Origin: an uncultured Actinomycetes bacterium
GTDB taxonomy: Bacteria > Actinomycetota > Acidimicrobiia > Acidimicrobiales > RAAP-2
DNA length: 8,932 nucleotides
Direction: 5' to 3'
Assembly (NCBI GenBank): GCA_903826715.1
Contig: CAIKFN010000179.1
Coordinates: forward strand, 1-8,932
Both the position numbers and the translations under genes were made by a program. This document shows positions 1 to 6,606 of this stretch, one piece after another. Position 1 is the stretch's first letter. The number at the start of each line of letters is the position of its first letter. The notes beneath the pieces are model-generated. The model ran no database searches. It was not told the origin of the DNA and saw nothing but the letters and a program-made list of their open reading frames with translations.

Positions 1-15
1 GATAGGCGTTTTTGG

Positions 16-996
16 CTACAGGAGGTTCTCGCCACCGAAGATGTCAGAAACTGAAGCATCCTCGAAAATGGCGGAAATTGCGTTGGCAATGATGGATGAG
101 ACCGAAAGAATCTCTAACTTTTCGAACCTGCGCTCTGGGCCTAGCGGCAAGGTGTCAGTGACAATCACGCGACTCACTGGAGCGTTAAAGAGACGATCAA
201 CAGCAGGAGGTGAAAAGACTGCGTGAGTGGCCATCACCCAGATCTCAGATGCGCCCCTCTCTTTTAGAAGGTCACAACTCGCAACAATCGTTCCAGCGGT
301 ATCAATCATGTCGTCAATGAGAACACAGTGACGTCCGTCAACTTCACCAATGATGTGTCGAGCTTCAACCGTGTTCATTGTGCCTGTTGGACGTGTTTTG
401 TGAACAAGGGCGAGGTCACATCCGAGGTGCTGGGCGTAACGCTCAGCAACCTTCACGCGACCTGCATCAGGAGCAACGACAACGAGAGTGCGAGGATCGG
501 CATTGGCTTTTAAGTAGTCCTCAAGAACTGGAGCTGCGACCAAGTGATCAACCGGAATGTCAAAGAATCCCTGAATCTGACCGGAGTGGAAGTCCACTGA
601 CAACACGCGTGTGGCACCAGCAGTCTGGAGCATGTCAGCAATTAGTTTTGCGGTGATTGGTTCACGTCCAGCAGACTTTCGGTCTTGACGCGCGTAACCG
701 TAGTTTGGAATTACTGCAGTAATACTTTTTGCTGATGCGCGCTTGGCGGCATCAATCATGATGAGTTGTTCCATTACTGCGTCGTTTACTGGTGAGCTGT
801 GCGTCTGAACAATAAAGACGTGAGAGCCACGAATTGATTCGTCAAAGCGACAGTGAATTTCACCATTGGCGAATTCACGAACGTTTGCTTCAGTTAATTC
901 AACACCTAATTTGCCAGCAATATCTTTTGCCAAGGCGGGATGACAACGTCCCGAGACGATAACAAGGCGACGCTTAGCGAATGTCTCCACACACAC
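16..996 (-). CDS. prs: Ribose-phosphate pyrophosphokinase (PRPP synthase)
   Basis: Cytoplasmic enzyme that transfers pyrophosphate from ATP to ribose 5-phosphate, making PRPP for purine, pyrimidine, His, Trp and NAD synthesis. The 326 residues match the usual family length. Visible motifs are FANGEI (42-47), the ATP-binding stretch RQDRKSAGREPITAK (103-117), the catalytic His137 region in VDFHSGQIQGFF (134-145), the flexible-loop Lys/Arg in HKTRP (199-203) and the PRPP-binding loop VLIDDMIDTAGT (225-236). The PDAGRVKVAE stretch (176-185) is of the kind seen in actinobacterial Prs. The start is GTG at 996; a second in-frame GTG lies at 990 and neither has a clear Shine-Dalgarno sequence. It lies 26 bases downstream of glmU on the same strand, so the two are probably co-transcribed, an arrangement common in actinobacteria. 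Nothing looks damaged. Confidence 0.97.
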   Translation of the reverse strand: MCVETFAKRRLVIVSGRCHPALAKDIAGKLGVELTEANVREFANGEIHCRFDESIRGSHVFIVQTHSSPVNDAVMEQLIMIDAAKRASAKSITAVIPNYGYARQDRKSAGREPITAKLIADMLQTAGATRVLSVDFHSGQIQGFFDIPVDHLVAAPVLEDYLKANADPRTLVVVAPDAGRVKVAERYAQHLGCDLALVHKTRPTGTMNTVEARHIIGEVDGRHCVLIDDMIDTAGTIVASCDLLKERGASEIWVMATHAVFSPPAVDRLFNAPVSRVIVTDTLPLGPERRFEKLEILSVSSIIANAISAIFEDASVSDIFGGENLL

Positions 997-1022
997 AGCG
1001 TAGTTGTTTTATTGACTAGGCA

Positions 1023-2135
1023 CTAGCGGTTCCGGTGCTCAAAGGGGGCAACAAACTCTCCGGAAAGTATTTCTGTACCAGAGCCAAGCACCACAAATGA
1101 ACTCACCGTGGCGTCTGAACCAATTTTCGCGTCCTGTGCATCAACAGTTCCTACGTGGGCATTTTCGCCCACCACCACATTATTTAAATTCGCGTGTGGC
1201 CCAATTTGCGCACCTCTCGCGACTTCGCACTTGCCCTTTAGGACCGTCCCCGGTAGCAGCGAGACTTCTTGCGCCAGTTCAACGTCAGCGTCAATGTAGG
1301 TCTGGGAAGGATCCCACATGGTCACACCGCGCTTCATCCAGCGTTCATTGATTCTGTCGCGCATGGCAATTTCTGCAGTGGCAAGCTGCATACGGTCGTT
1401 TACGCCCTGCGCCTCTGTGACGTCATCAAGCACAAACGACTGAGTCACGTGTCCTGTTTCAAAGAGAACTGAGATGAGATCAGTTAAGTAGTACTCGTTC
1501 TGCACATTTTGTCGGTCAACTCGGCGAAGTGCTGGACCTAAAAGGCTTTCTTTCACCACCATGATCGAGGTGTTTATTTCAGCAATGGCTCGCTCTTCAG
1601 CAGTTGCGTCCTTTTCCTCAACAATTCGAGAGATCGATCCATTCTTGGCGTGAATAATTCGACCGTACCCCGAAGAATCGTCAACTACGGCAGTGAGCAC
1701 AGTAATCGCTGCATCATTTTCGCGGTGATGTTCAAGAAGTCTCGCAATGGTGCTTTGTCGAAGTAGTGGCGTATCGCCAGGCATTATGAGCACGTCACCA
1801 TCTGCACCGCTCATGGCTTCGCTAATTGTTGGCAGTGCCACGCTCACTGCGTGACCAGTGCCGAGCTGTTGCAGCTGTTCGACAAAAGTGATTCGAACGT
1901 CTTCACGAGCACGCTCACTCACCGACTTTTCAACCCACGTTGCCCCGTGTCCAACGACCACAACTGTTGCCCTGACGTTCTCCTGGGCGGCGGCATCTAG
2001 AACGTAGAGGACCATTGGTCGGCCACATAAGTGGTGCAGAGGTTTAGGCCTCGAGGACCTCATCCTGGTTCCCTCACCGGCGGCAAGGACCACTACACAA
2101 GTTGGTCTAATCACTCCACCATCTCTAGCATCCAT
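1023..2135 (-). CDS. glmU: GlmU-type UDP-GlcNAc pyrophosphorylase lacking the C-terminal acetyltransferase site
   Basis: The N-terminal domain is a GlcNAc-1-phosphate uridylyltransferase, making UDP-GlcNAc for the cell wall. It shows the LAAGEGTRM nucleotide loop (17-25), QLGTGHA (90-96), the Mg-binding Asp121 in GDTPL, GYGRI (156-160), EEKDA (173-177), EINTSI with Asn188, NEYYLTD (213-219) and the Mg-binding Asn246 in GVNDR. From about residue 280 it continues as a left-handed beta-helix of hexapeptide repeats. The protein stops at residue 370, whereas bifunctional GlmU is about 450-490. By alignment from memory it ends near E. coli residue 346. The Arg333 position is Gly351 here, and the Lys351, His363, Tyr366, Asn377 and Lys392 positions are absent. 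So it is probably only a uridylyltransferase. There is no room for a missing tail: prs starts 26 bases after the stop. Start is ATG 2135; GTG 2114 (codon 8) is an alternative. Confidence 0.93.
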   Translation of the reverse strand: MDARDGGVIRPTCVVVLAAGEGTRMRSSRPKPLHHLCGRPMVLYVLDAAAQENVRATVVVVGHGATWVEKSVSERAREDVRITFVEQLQQLGTGHAVSVALPTISEAMSGADGDVLIMPGDTPLLRQSTIARLLEHHRENDAAITVLTAVVDDSSGYGRIIHAKNGSISRIVEEKDATAEERAIAEINTSIMVVKESLLGPALRRVDRQNVQNEYYLTDLISVLFETGHVTQSFVLDDVTEAQGVNDRMQLATAEIAMRDRINERWMKRGVTMWDPSQTYIDADVELAQEVSLLPGTVLKGKCEVARGAQIGPHANLNNVVVGENAHVGTVDAQDAKIGSDATVSSFVVLGSGTEILSGEFVAPFEHRNR

Positions 2136-2148
2136 CTTCTACGATTCG

Positions 2149-3039
2149 GTGGTGGGTGAAATTAACTATGACGAGTTTTCCTTCTTCCAGGAAAACCTTG
2201 CCGAATGGGACCTCGATGTCGAGGTCCCCTCGGTGCGACGCTTCTTTGTATCTGTAGACGGACTGCGTCAGCTGAGCGGACTCCAGTGGAAAGACGCAGA
2301 TCCCTCACTGGTCATGCTGCACGGTGGAGCGCAGAATGCTCACACCTTCGACACCGTTGCTCTCGCACTCCAGCAACCGCTCATTGCACTTGATCTACCT
2401 AACCATGGTCACTCAGACGCGAGTCCATTCGGGTCGTCTGCGATTGCTGCGCACGCCACTGACGTTGCAGCTGCACTCGAACAACTGGTAACGAAGCCAA
2501 CGCCACTCGTAGGCATGTCAATGGGTGGCCTCACTTCAATTCTCATTGCAGCAGCACACCCCGAGTTAGTGAGTTCATTAACACTCATAGACATAACACC
2601 CGGGGTTAATGCTGAAAAAGCAAAACACATCACAGCATTTGTGAATGGGCCCACTTCATTTGATGACTTTGATGATTTACTCGCACGAACCATTGAACAC
2701 AACCCCACTCGAAAAGTTTCTGCGCTTCGCAGAGGAATACTTCACAACGCTCTGCAGCGAAGTGATGGCTCATGGGTGTGGCGCCATCAGCAACATCCAA
2801 AGTCAGAACTAAAAGCTCCAGAAGTCGCAAATCTATGGGACAAGCTCGGTGAGCTAACCATGCCCGTAACCCTCATAAGAGGAATGGCCGCCGGATCAGT
2901 TGTTGATGATGATGATGAGAAGGAACTCAAGCGTCGAGTTCCTCACGCCGAAATAGTTCATGTTTTAGAAGCCGGGCACTCGGTCCAGGGAGATCAACCT
3001 CTGAAACTGGCAGCGCTACTTGGCCGTTTTGCTAAATAA
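2149..3039 (+). CDS. Alpha/beta hydrolase
   Basis: Probable cytoplasmic hydrolase of the alpha/beta-fold superfamily; the substrate cannot be told from sequence. With the longest frame (296 residues) the landmarks are the oxyanion-hole HGG (58-60), LDLPNHGHSD (81-90), the nucleophile elbow GMSMGG with Ser124, LIDITPG (146-152), a likely catalytic acid in the run DDDDE (253-257) and the catalytic His277 in EAGHSVQGDQP. No signal peptide is seen. The start is uncertain. GTG 2149 lies only 13 bases from the divergent glmU start and has no ribosome-binding site. GTG 2233 (codon 29, just before RRFFVSVDG) has GAGG at 2221-2224, 8 bases upstream, and would give 268 residues beginning where the conserved fold begins. 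I favour 2233 slightly. The stop is 5 bases from the encoded CCA of the convergent tRNA-Gln. The (GAT)4 run at 2905-2916 encodes the acidic stretch. Confidence 0.88.
   Translation: MVGEINYDEFSFFQENLAEWDLDVEVPSVRRFFVSVDGLRQLSGLQWKDADPSLVMLHGGAQNAHTFDTVALALQQPLIALDLPNHGHSDASPFGSSAIAAHATDVAAALEQLVTKPTPLVGMSMGGLTSILIAAAHPELVSSLTLIDITPGVNAEKAKHITAFVNGPTSFDDFDDLLARTIEHNPTRKVSALRRGILHNALQRSDGSWVWRHQQHPKSELKAPEVANLWDKLGELTMPVTLIRGMAAGSVVDDDDEKELKRRVPHAEIVHVLEAGHSVQGDQPLKLAALLGRFAK
2175..2196. repeat. Small inverted repeat in the glmU/hydrolase divergent region
   Basis: GTTTTCC (2175-2181) and GGAAAAC (2190-2196) are exact reverse complements around an 8-base loop. It lies 10 bp before the larger palindrome. 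Two inverted repeats within about 55 bp support reading this stretch as control DNA and not as the hydrolase N-terminus, although a 7-bp stem alone is not significant. Confidence 0.25.
2207..2228. promoter_or_regulatory. 22-bp near-perfect palindrome, possible operator or RNA hairpin
   Basis: Left arm GGGACCTCGA (2207-2216) and right arm TCGAGGTCCC (2219-2228) are exact reverse complements, separated by TG. It lies 72 bp upstream of the glmU start and, if the hydrolase begins at 2233, 4 bp upstream of that start. The right arm contains the GAGG (2221-2224) that would be the hydrolase ribosome-binding site, so a hairpin here would hide it. As DNA it could instead be the site of a dimeric repressor on the divergent glmU/hydrolase region. 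If the hydrolase starts at 2149, the palindrome is coding sequence and may be chance. Confidence 0.4.
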
Positions 3040-3044
3040 CTATG

Positions 3045-3118
3045 TGGCTGGCGGACTAGGGGTCGAACCTAGATTCACAGATTCAAAGTCTGTTGTCCTG
3101 CCATTGGACGATCCGCCA
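3045..3118 (-). tRNA. tRNA-Gln (anticodon UUG), CCA encoded
   Basis: The minus strand folds into a full cloverleaf. The acceptor strands TGGCGGA and TCCGCCA pair. The D arm is GTCC/GGAC, the anticodon arm is ACAGA-CTTTGAA-TCTGT with TTG at the anticodon, and the T arm is CTAGG-TTCGACC-CCTAG. The discriminator base is G, as expected for Gln, and CCA is encoded (3047-3045). The body is 71 nt, 74 with CCA. It points the same way as glmU and prs; tRNA-Gln near glmU-prs is, as I recall, a common actinobacterial neighbourhood. An AT-rich patch just upstream (minus strand TTTAAT at 3135-3130) could be a -10 element, but I see no convincing -35. Confidence 0.97.
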
Positions 3119-3225
3119 TCGTTAGATACATTAAATCTTCAGAGATTCTTATCGAATGCCTCAAGACGCTTAATACCCACCTACAACAATAGAGGGAAAC
3201 GAAGCACCCAAATGAAAGTCCAGAT

Positions 3226-3927
3226 ATGAGCGCAGCCTCTGCCAACAGCTACATCGCAATTATTGATGATGATGGAGCCATCCGTACTGCCCTTGGGCGT
3301 GCACTTCGCATGGAAAATTATGAGGTCGAACTCTTCGAAGATGGTCTCAGCGCATTGAAGTCAATTCAACTTCGTGCCCCTGACGCAATCATTTTAGACC
3401 TTCAACTACCCGACATTGACGGCCTCGAAGTATGCCGACGAATTCGTAATGCCGGCGACGTCACACCAATTTTGATGCTCACTGCTCGCGATGCAGTTAA
3501 TGACCGAGTTGAAGGACTAGACGCCGGTGCTGACGACTATCTCGTAAAGCCATTTGATCTCTCTGAACTACTCGCACGACTTAGAGCACTGCTTCGACGT
3601 CGCGGAACTAGTGATGGGCTAGGAGAAGTACTTCGATTCGAGGACGTAACGCTCAATCCACAAACCAGAGAGGTCTTTCGCGGCGAGCGTCTCGTTGAGC
3701 TCACCAAGATTGAATTTGACCTCCTTGAACTGTTCTTGCAACACCCACGTCAAGTCCTCACCCGTGAACAAATTCTCGATCTCGTTTGGGGCTACAACTT
3801 TGACTCTGGTACCAACTCACTGGCTGTCTACATTGGTTACCTACGTCGCAAGCTTGAAGAAGATAATGAAAAGTCACGGCTCATTCAAACTGTGCGTGGA
3901 GTTGGCTACGCGCTACGAGCCTCGTGA
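3226..3927 (+). CDS. OmpR/PhoB-family response regulator (MprA-like)
   Basis: DNA-binding output protein of a two-component system, 233 residues, the normal length for the family. The receiver domain (about 9-122) has the acidic pocket Asp14-Asp15, phospho-acceptor Asp58 in ILDLQLP, Thr86 in LTARD and Lys108 in VKPF. The winged-helix effector domain (about 135-231) shows the LTKIEFDLLELF helix, the recognition region around NSLAVYIGYLRRKL and the terminal RGVGYAL hairpin. ATG 3226 is taken as start; there is no strong ribosome-binding site directly ahead. The kinase gene overlaps its stop by 4 bases (GTGA), so the two are translationally coupled. The 107 bp back to the divergent tRNA-Gln must hold its promoter, but no clear -35/-10 pair is seen. 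The target genes are not shown by sequence; the redox operon downstream is the obvious candidate. Confidence 0.95.
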   Translation: MSAASANSYIAIIDDDGAIRTALGRALRMENYEVELFEDGLSALKSIQLRAPDAIILDLQLPDIDGLEVCRRIRNAGDVTPILMLTARDAVNDRVEGLDAGADDYLVKPFDLSELLARLRALLRRRGTSDGLGEVLRFEDVTLNPQTREVFRGERLVELTKIEFDLLELFLQHPRQVLTREQILDLVWGYNFDSGTNSLAVYIGYLRRKLEEDNEKSRLIQTVRGVGYALRAS

Positions 3928-5270
3928 CTTTTCGCAATCGCGTAATCGCATCAACCGTTGGTGTTGCAACCATTGCCGTACTCCTTGCCTGCTTCGCGTC
4001 ATTCCTCACAACTCGTAATTCTCTGCTCGCATCAGTTGACAGTTCACTCAGCCATGCTGCACAACTCGCAAAACCACAGTCGTCTGGCGAAGACATTCGT
4101 TTAAGCGGAGCGTTTTCAGAACTGATCTTGCCCAATGGGTCAACTCTGCCAAAGTCCACGATTCCAATCGACTCAATAATTTTGAAAGTAGCGAGTGGGC
4201 AGCTAGGCAATCAGCTTCGAACAGTACAAATAAAAGGTTCACCATTTCGAGAGCTCATTGTCGCAATCCCCAAAGACACCGAAGTCGCTTGTACTGACGG
4301 TTCGTGCGAACTAAAAACCACATCAGCAGAATTGTTCATCTTAAATATTTCTGGTGAAGTCAATCAACTACGTCACTTGGTTGGCACGCTTCTTTTAGTC
4401 GCCCTAGGTGGAGTGTTCTTAGCCTTCTTGCTTGGTACATTTATTGCCCGCACTGCACTTCGACCACTCGAATCAGTAACTAACGAGATTGAAAATGTGG
4501 CCAATACTAATGACCTCAGCTACAGAATCCAAGAAGGCAGTGACGACGAGTTGGGCAGACTGAGGAGCGTTTTCAACAAACTTCTCACTTCAGTAGAAGA
4601 CAGTCAATTGTTGCAACGTCAGTTAGTAATTGACGCTAGCCATGAACTTCGCACACCACTAACGTCGCTTCGCACTAACGCGCAAGTCATGTCTCGTGCT
4701 TCTGAACTTTCGCCAGAAGATTTGAATCAGCTAAAAGCAGACATCATTACGCAGGTGGATGAACTTTCAGCGCTTGTCACTGACCTAGGTGAACTATCCA
4801 GAGGTGAGCGAAGTGAGGGCGAAATTGTTCGACTACACCTTGCAGACTGTGTAGAAGAATCAGTCGACACAGCGAAAACGTATGCACGCATCAAACAAAT
4901 CACTATAGATACGAATCTTGAGTCTTCAATAATTCTTGGACGACGCGACCGACTCGAACGTGCAGTTAGTAATTTGCTAACTAACGCAATAAAGTTCACA
5001 CCAGAAAATGGACGCATTGTGGTCTCATCATCAAACGGAGCTATAAGCGTGAGCGATAGTGGTCCAGGTGTTGCAGAAGCTGATCGACCATTTATCTTCG
5101 ACCGATTCTGGCGAGCCCCATCGTCGAGACCGCTGCCCGGCTCAGGTCTAGGACTTTCAATCGTTGCCCAGGTTGTTAGTGAATTCCATGGATCTATCGA
5201 GATTGATCAAGATCCAGTGCTTGGTGGAGCAAGATTCATCATCACATTCCCACCAGTTTTAGATGTTTAA
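3924..5270 (+). CDS. Membrane sensor histidine kinase (MprB-like)
   Basis: Kinase partner of the preceding regulator, 448 residues. The order is: TM1 (about 7-28), an extracytoplasmic sensor region (about 29-152), TM2 (about 153-175), HAMP linker (about 176-228), and the dimerisation/phospho-acceptor helix with His240 in ASHELRTPL. The ATPase domain has the N-box NLLTNAIKFTP (350-360), G1 box DSGPGV (378-383), the FDRFWR F-box (392-397) and G2 box GSGLGLS (406-412). All catalytic boxes are intact. The sensor region matches no domain I can name. It carries a pair of cysteines, Cys123 and Cys128, close to TM2, which could form a disulfide. The start is GTG 3924, overlapping the regulator stop as GTGA. 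A gap of 68 bp separates it from the small Pro/Thr-rich gene. Confidence 0.95.
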   Translation: MTFRNRVIASTVGVATIAVLLACFASFLTTRNSLLASVDSSLSHAAQLAKPQSSGEDIRLSGAFSELILPNGSTLPKSTIPIDSIILKVASGQLGNQLRTVQIKGSPFRELIVAIPKDTEVACTDGSCELKTTSAELFILNISGEVNQLRHLVGTLLLVALGGVFLAFLLGTFIARTALRPLESVTNEIENVANTNDLSYRIQEGSDDELGRLRSVFNKLLTSVEDSQLLQRQLVIDASHELRTPLTSLRTNAQVMSRASELSPEDLNQLKADIITQVDELSALVTDLGELSRGERSEGEIVRLHLADCVEESVDTAKTYARIKQITIDTNLESSIILGRRDRLERAVSNLLTNAIKFTPENGRIVVSSSNGAISVSDSGPGVAEADRPFIFDRFWRAPSSRPLPGSGLGLSIVAQVVSEFHGSIEIDQDPVLGGARFIITFPPVLDV

Positions 5271-5283
5271 GCTCAAATCTGAC

Positions 5284-5300
5284 GATTTTCTTAGGAAATC
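5284..5300 (+). other. Weak hairpin after the kinase gene
   Basis: GATTTTC (5284-5290) and GGAAATC (5294-5300) pair over 7 bp, with one G-U, around a 3-base loop, 13 bases after the kinase stop. There is no following T-run, so it is a poor intrinsic terminator. It may be an attenuating or processing structure between the two-component genes and the redox genes, or chance. Confidence 0.2.
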
Positions 5301-5338
5301 GAACACCTAATCATAAGTTGAGGTAGCAGAATTGTTAC

Positions 5339-5710
5339 ATGCCTACTGCAAGAACACCTCAGCAACGTGACCGTCAATTCATCAGAGTTCGTCGACTGAC
5401 ACAAGGCGTGTTTGTAGCAGCAAGTGCTCTGTCTGTACTTTTCGTGGGTTACGCGTCGGCGAAGGTAAAGCCGGTAACCACCTACCCAGTTACATCTCCA
5501 AGTGGTGGACCAGTTGTTGTCCCTCCAACGTCACCACCAACCACGCAGCCGACTACCGCTCCAACGTCACCACCAACCACGCAGCACTCAGGCGGAGGCG
5601 GATCTACAAATACAACACCCACAACGGTGTACGTGCCGCCTAAACCAGCTCCCACAACCACCACCACGGTTTGTTACTCCACCCCATCGGGTCACGTGAC
5701 GTGTTACTAG
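5339..5710 (+). CDS. Small Pro/Thr-rich exported or membrane-anchored protein
   Basis: I do not recognise a family. The 123 residues comprise a basic N-terminus rich in Arg and Gln (1-20), one hydrophobic segment (about 22-40) ending in YASA, which could be a signal-peptidase site or a membrane anchor, and then an extracytoplasmic tail. The tail is a Pro/Thr/Ser stalk (about 45-110) with a Gly4 run (85-88). It ends in a short tail with two cysteines (Cys112, Cys122) near aromatic residues, where a disulfide is possible. The stalk contains a repeated 12-residue unit starting PTSPPTTQ. GAGG at 5320-5323 lies 15 bases before ATG 5339, rather far for a ribosome-binding site. The gene overlaps apbE and so belongs to the redox operon. 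It might be a surface partner, spacer or electron acceptor scaffold, but it has no FMN-binding domain and I infer no function. Confidence 0.8.
   Translation: MPTARTPQQRDRQFIRVRRLTQGVFVAASALSVLFVGYASAKVKPVTTYPVTSPSGGPVVVPPTSPPTTQPTTAPTSPPTTQHSGGGGSTNTTPTTVYVPPKPAPTTTTTVCYSTPSGHVTCY
5523..5585 (+). repeat. Tandem 27-bp direct repeat with a 36-bp period
   Basis: Positions 5523-5549 and 5559-5585 are identical over 27 bases, offset by exactly 36 bp (12 codons). They sit inside the Pro/Thr-rich gene and encode the two PTSPPTTQ units of the stalk. Identity at the DNA level, including third bases, suggests a recent duplication, so stalk length may vary between strains. Confidence 0.85.
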
Positions 5711-6606
5711 CAACAGAAAAATTTGAAGTTTGGGGGCTGACTGGCTCTATCACCACTGAAACAGCTGAGCAGAGCGACTATGCGCGCGAACGACTCTGGC
5801 ACTGGATTTCAGAAATTGACCAAGCATGTAATCGATTCAAAGATGGAACTGAAATCCAAAGAATTAACGCTGCTGGTGGCAAAAGAGTTCACGTCTCACC
5901 CACATTTGAACTTGCACTTGATGCAGCCCTACGCTCATCTCAGATGACTGAGGGTCTGTGTGACCCTACGGTGCTCGACTCACTACTAAAACTTGGCTAC
6001 AACCGCGACTACTCAACGATAAAAGGTACGAACTTCACTGTAAGTGCACCACTGCATCCAAGCCCAGGAGTTAATGCAATCAACTACAGCCGAGATGACG
6101 CCAGTGTGACGCTACATAACTGCACGATTGATCTTGGCGCAAGTGCCAAAGCACTCACAGCAGACCTCATTGCAAATGATGTAATGGAATTTGGTGGAGT
6201 CGCTGTAGAGATAGGTGGCGATGTGGCGCTGCGCGGACTTAGCCCACGCAGCCCTTGGACCATAGGAATTTCAGACTCCCTTGACGTCTACGGTAGCGAA
6301 CCTCGAATCGCAATGGGTAATGGTGGAGTTGCGACTTCTTCGCTGGGTACACGCACCTGGAACGTCAATAACAAAACAGTAAATCACATTATTGATCCAC
6401 GGACTGGAAATTTTGCATCCGGACCGTACGCAACGGCCTCCGTGAGCGCTATTGACTGTGTTACTGCAAACGCCTTTGCAACAGCTGCACTGCTTTGGGG
6501 AGAAGACGCGGGATTTCACATTGCACAAGCAGGCTGGTCTGCACGCTTGGTTCGCAGTAACGGTGAAGTTGAATACTTTGGCGGATGGCCAATGGACCAC
6601 GAATGA
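5701..6606 (+). CDS. apbE: FAD:protein FMN transferase, ApbE-like
   Basis: ApbE enzymes cleave FAD and attach FMN covalently to a Thr or Ser of a target protein. With GTG 5701 as start the protein has 301 residues, near the family length, and no signal peptide; a TTG at 5671 is possible but reaches further into the upstream gene. Family landmarks are RFKDGTEIQRIN (45-56), CDPTV (87-91), IDLGASAKALTAD (143-155), VEIGGD (169-174), ATS (211-213) and HIIDPRTG (229-236). The C-terminal Mg-site motif, usually ADAxxTA, reads ANAFATA (256-262): the metal-ligand Asp is Asn257, while Thr261 is kept. I recall similar Asn-containing relatives in actinobacteria, so it may be a subfamily trait and not a dead enzyme. 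It overlaps the upstream gene by 10 bases and the downstream one as ATGA, indicating one translationally coupled operon. Confidence 0.9.
   Translation: MLLATEKFEVWGLTGSITTETAEQSDYARERLWHWISEIDQACNRFKDGTEIQRINAAGGKRVHVSPTFELALDAALRSSQMTEGLCDPTVLDSLLKLGYNRDYSTIKGTNFTVSAPLHPSPGVNAINYSRDDASVTLHNCTIDLGASAKALTADLIANDVMEFGGVAVEIGGDVALRGLSPRSPWTIGISDSLDVYGSEPRIAMGNGGVATSSLGTRTWNVNNKTVNHIIDPRTGNFASGPYATASVSAIDCVTANAFATAALLWGEDAGFHIAQAGWSARLVRSNGEVEYFGGWPMDHE

Noticed and set aside
997..1022. Possible frameshift separating a lost GlmU C-terminal half
   Set aside because: Only 26 bases lie between the glmU stop and the prs start, so no remnant of the acetyltransferase domain can be there.
2905..2916. 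(GAT)4 microsatellite
   Set aside because: Too short to be a slippage switch; it encodes the acidic DDDD stretch of the hydrolase in a position where the family often has acidic residues.
3020..3229. Plus-strand reading frame of 69 codons across the tRNA-Gln, ending in a five-codon ATG frame (3212-3229) that overlaps the regulator start
   Set aside because: Most of it is the complement of the tRNA. The terminal ATG frame (MKVQI) has only a distant AGAGGG (3191-3196) and no leader-peptide features, so chance is more likely than a regulatory mini-gene.
5284..5300. Intrinsic terminator after the histidine kinase
   Set aside because: The stem is AT-rich with a G-U pair and no T-run follows; kept only as a weak hairpin.
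5482..5667. Minus-strand frame rich in Gly and Val
   Set aside because: It is the mirror of the Pro/Thr-rich stalk codons; the composition follows from the repeat on the other strand.
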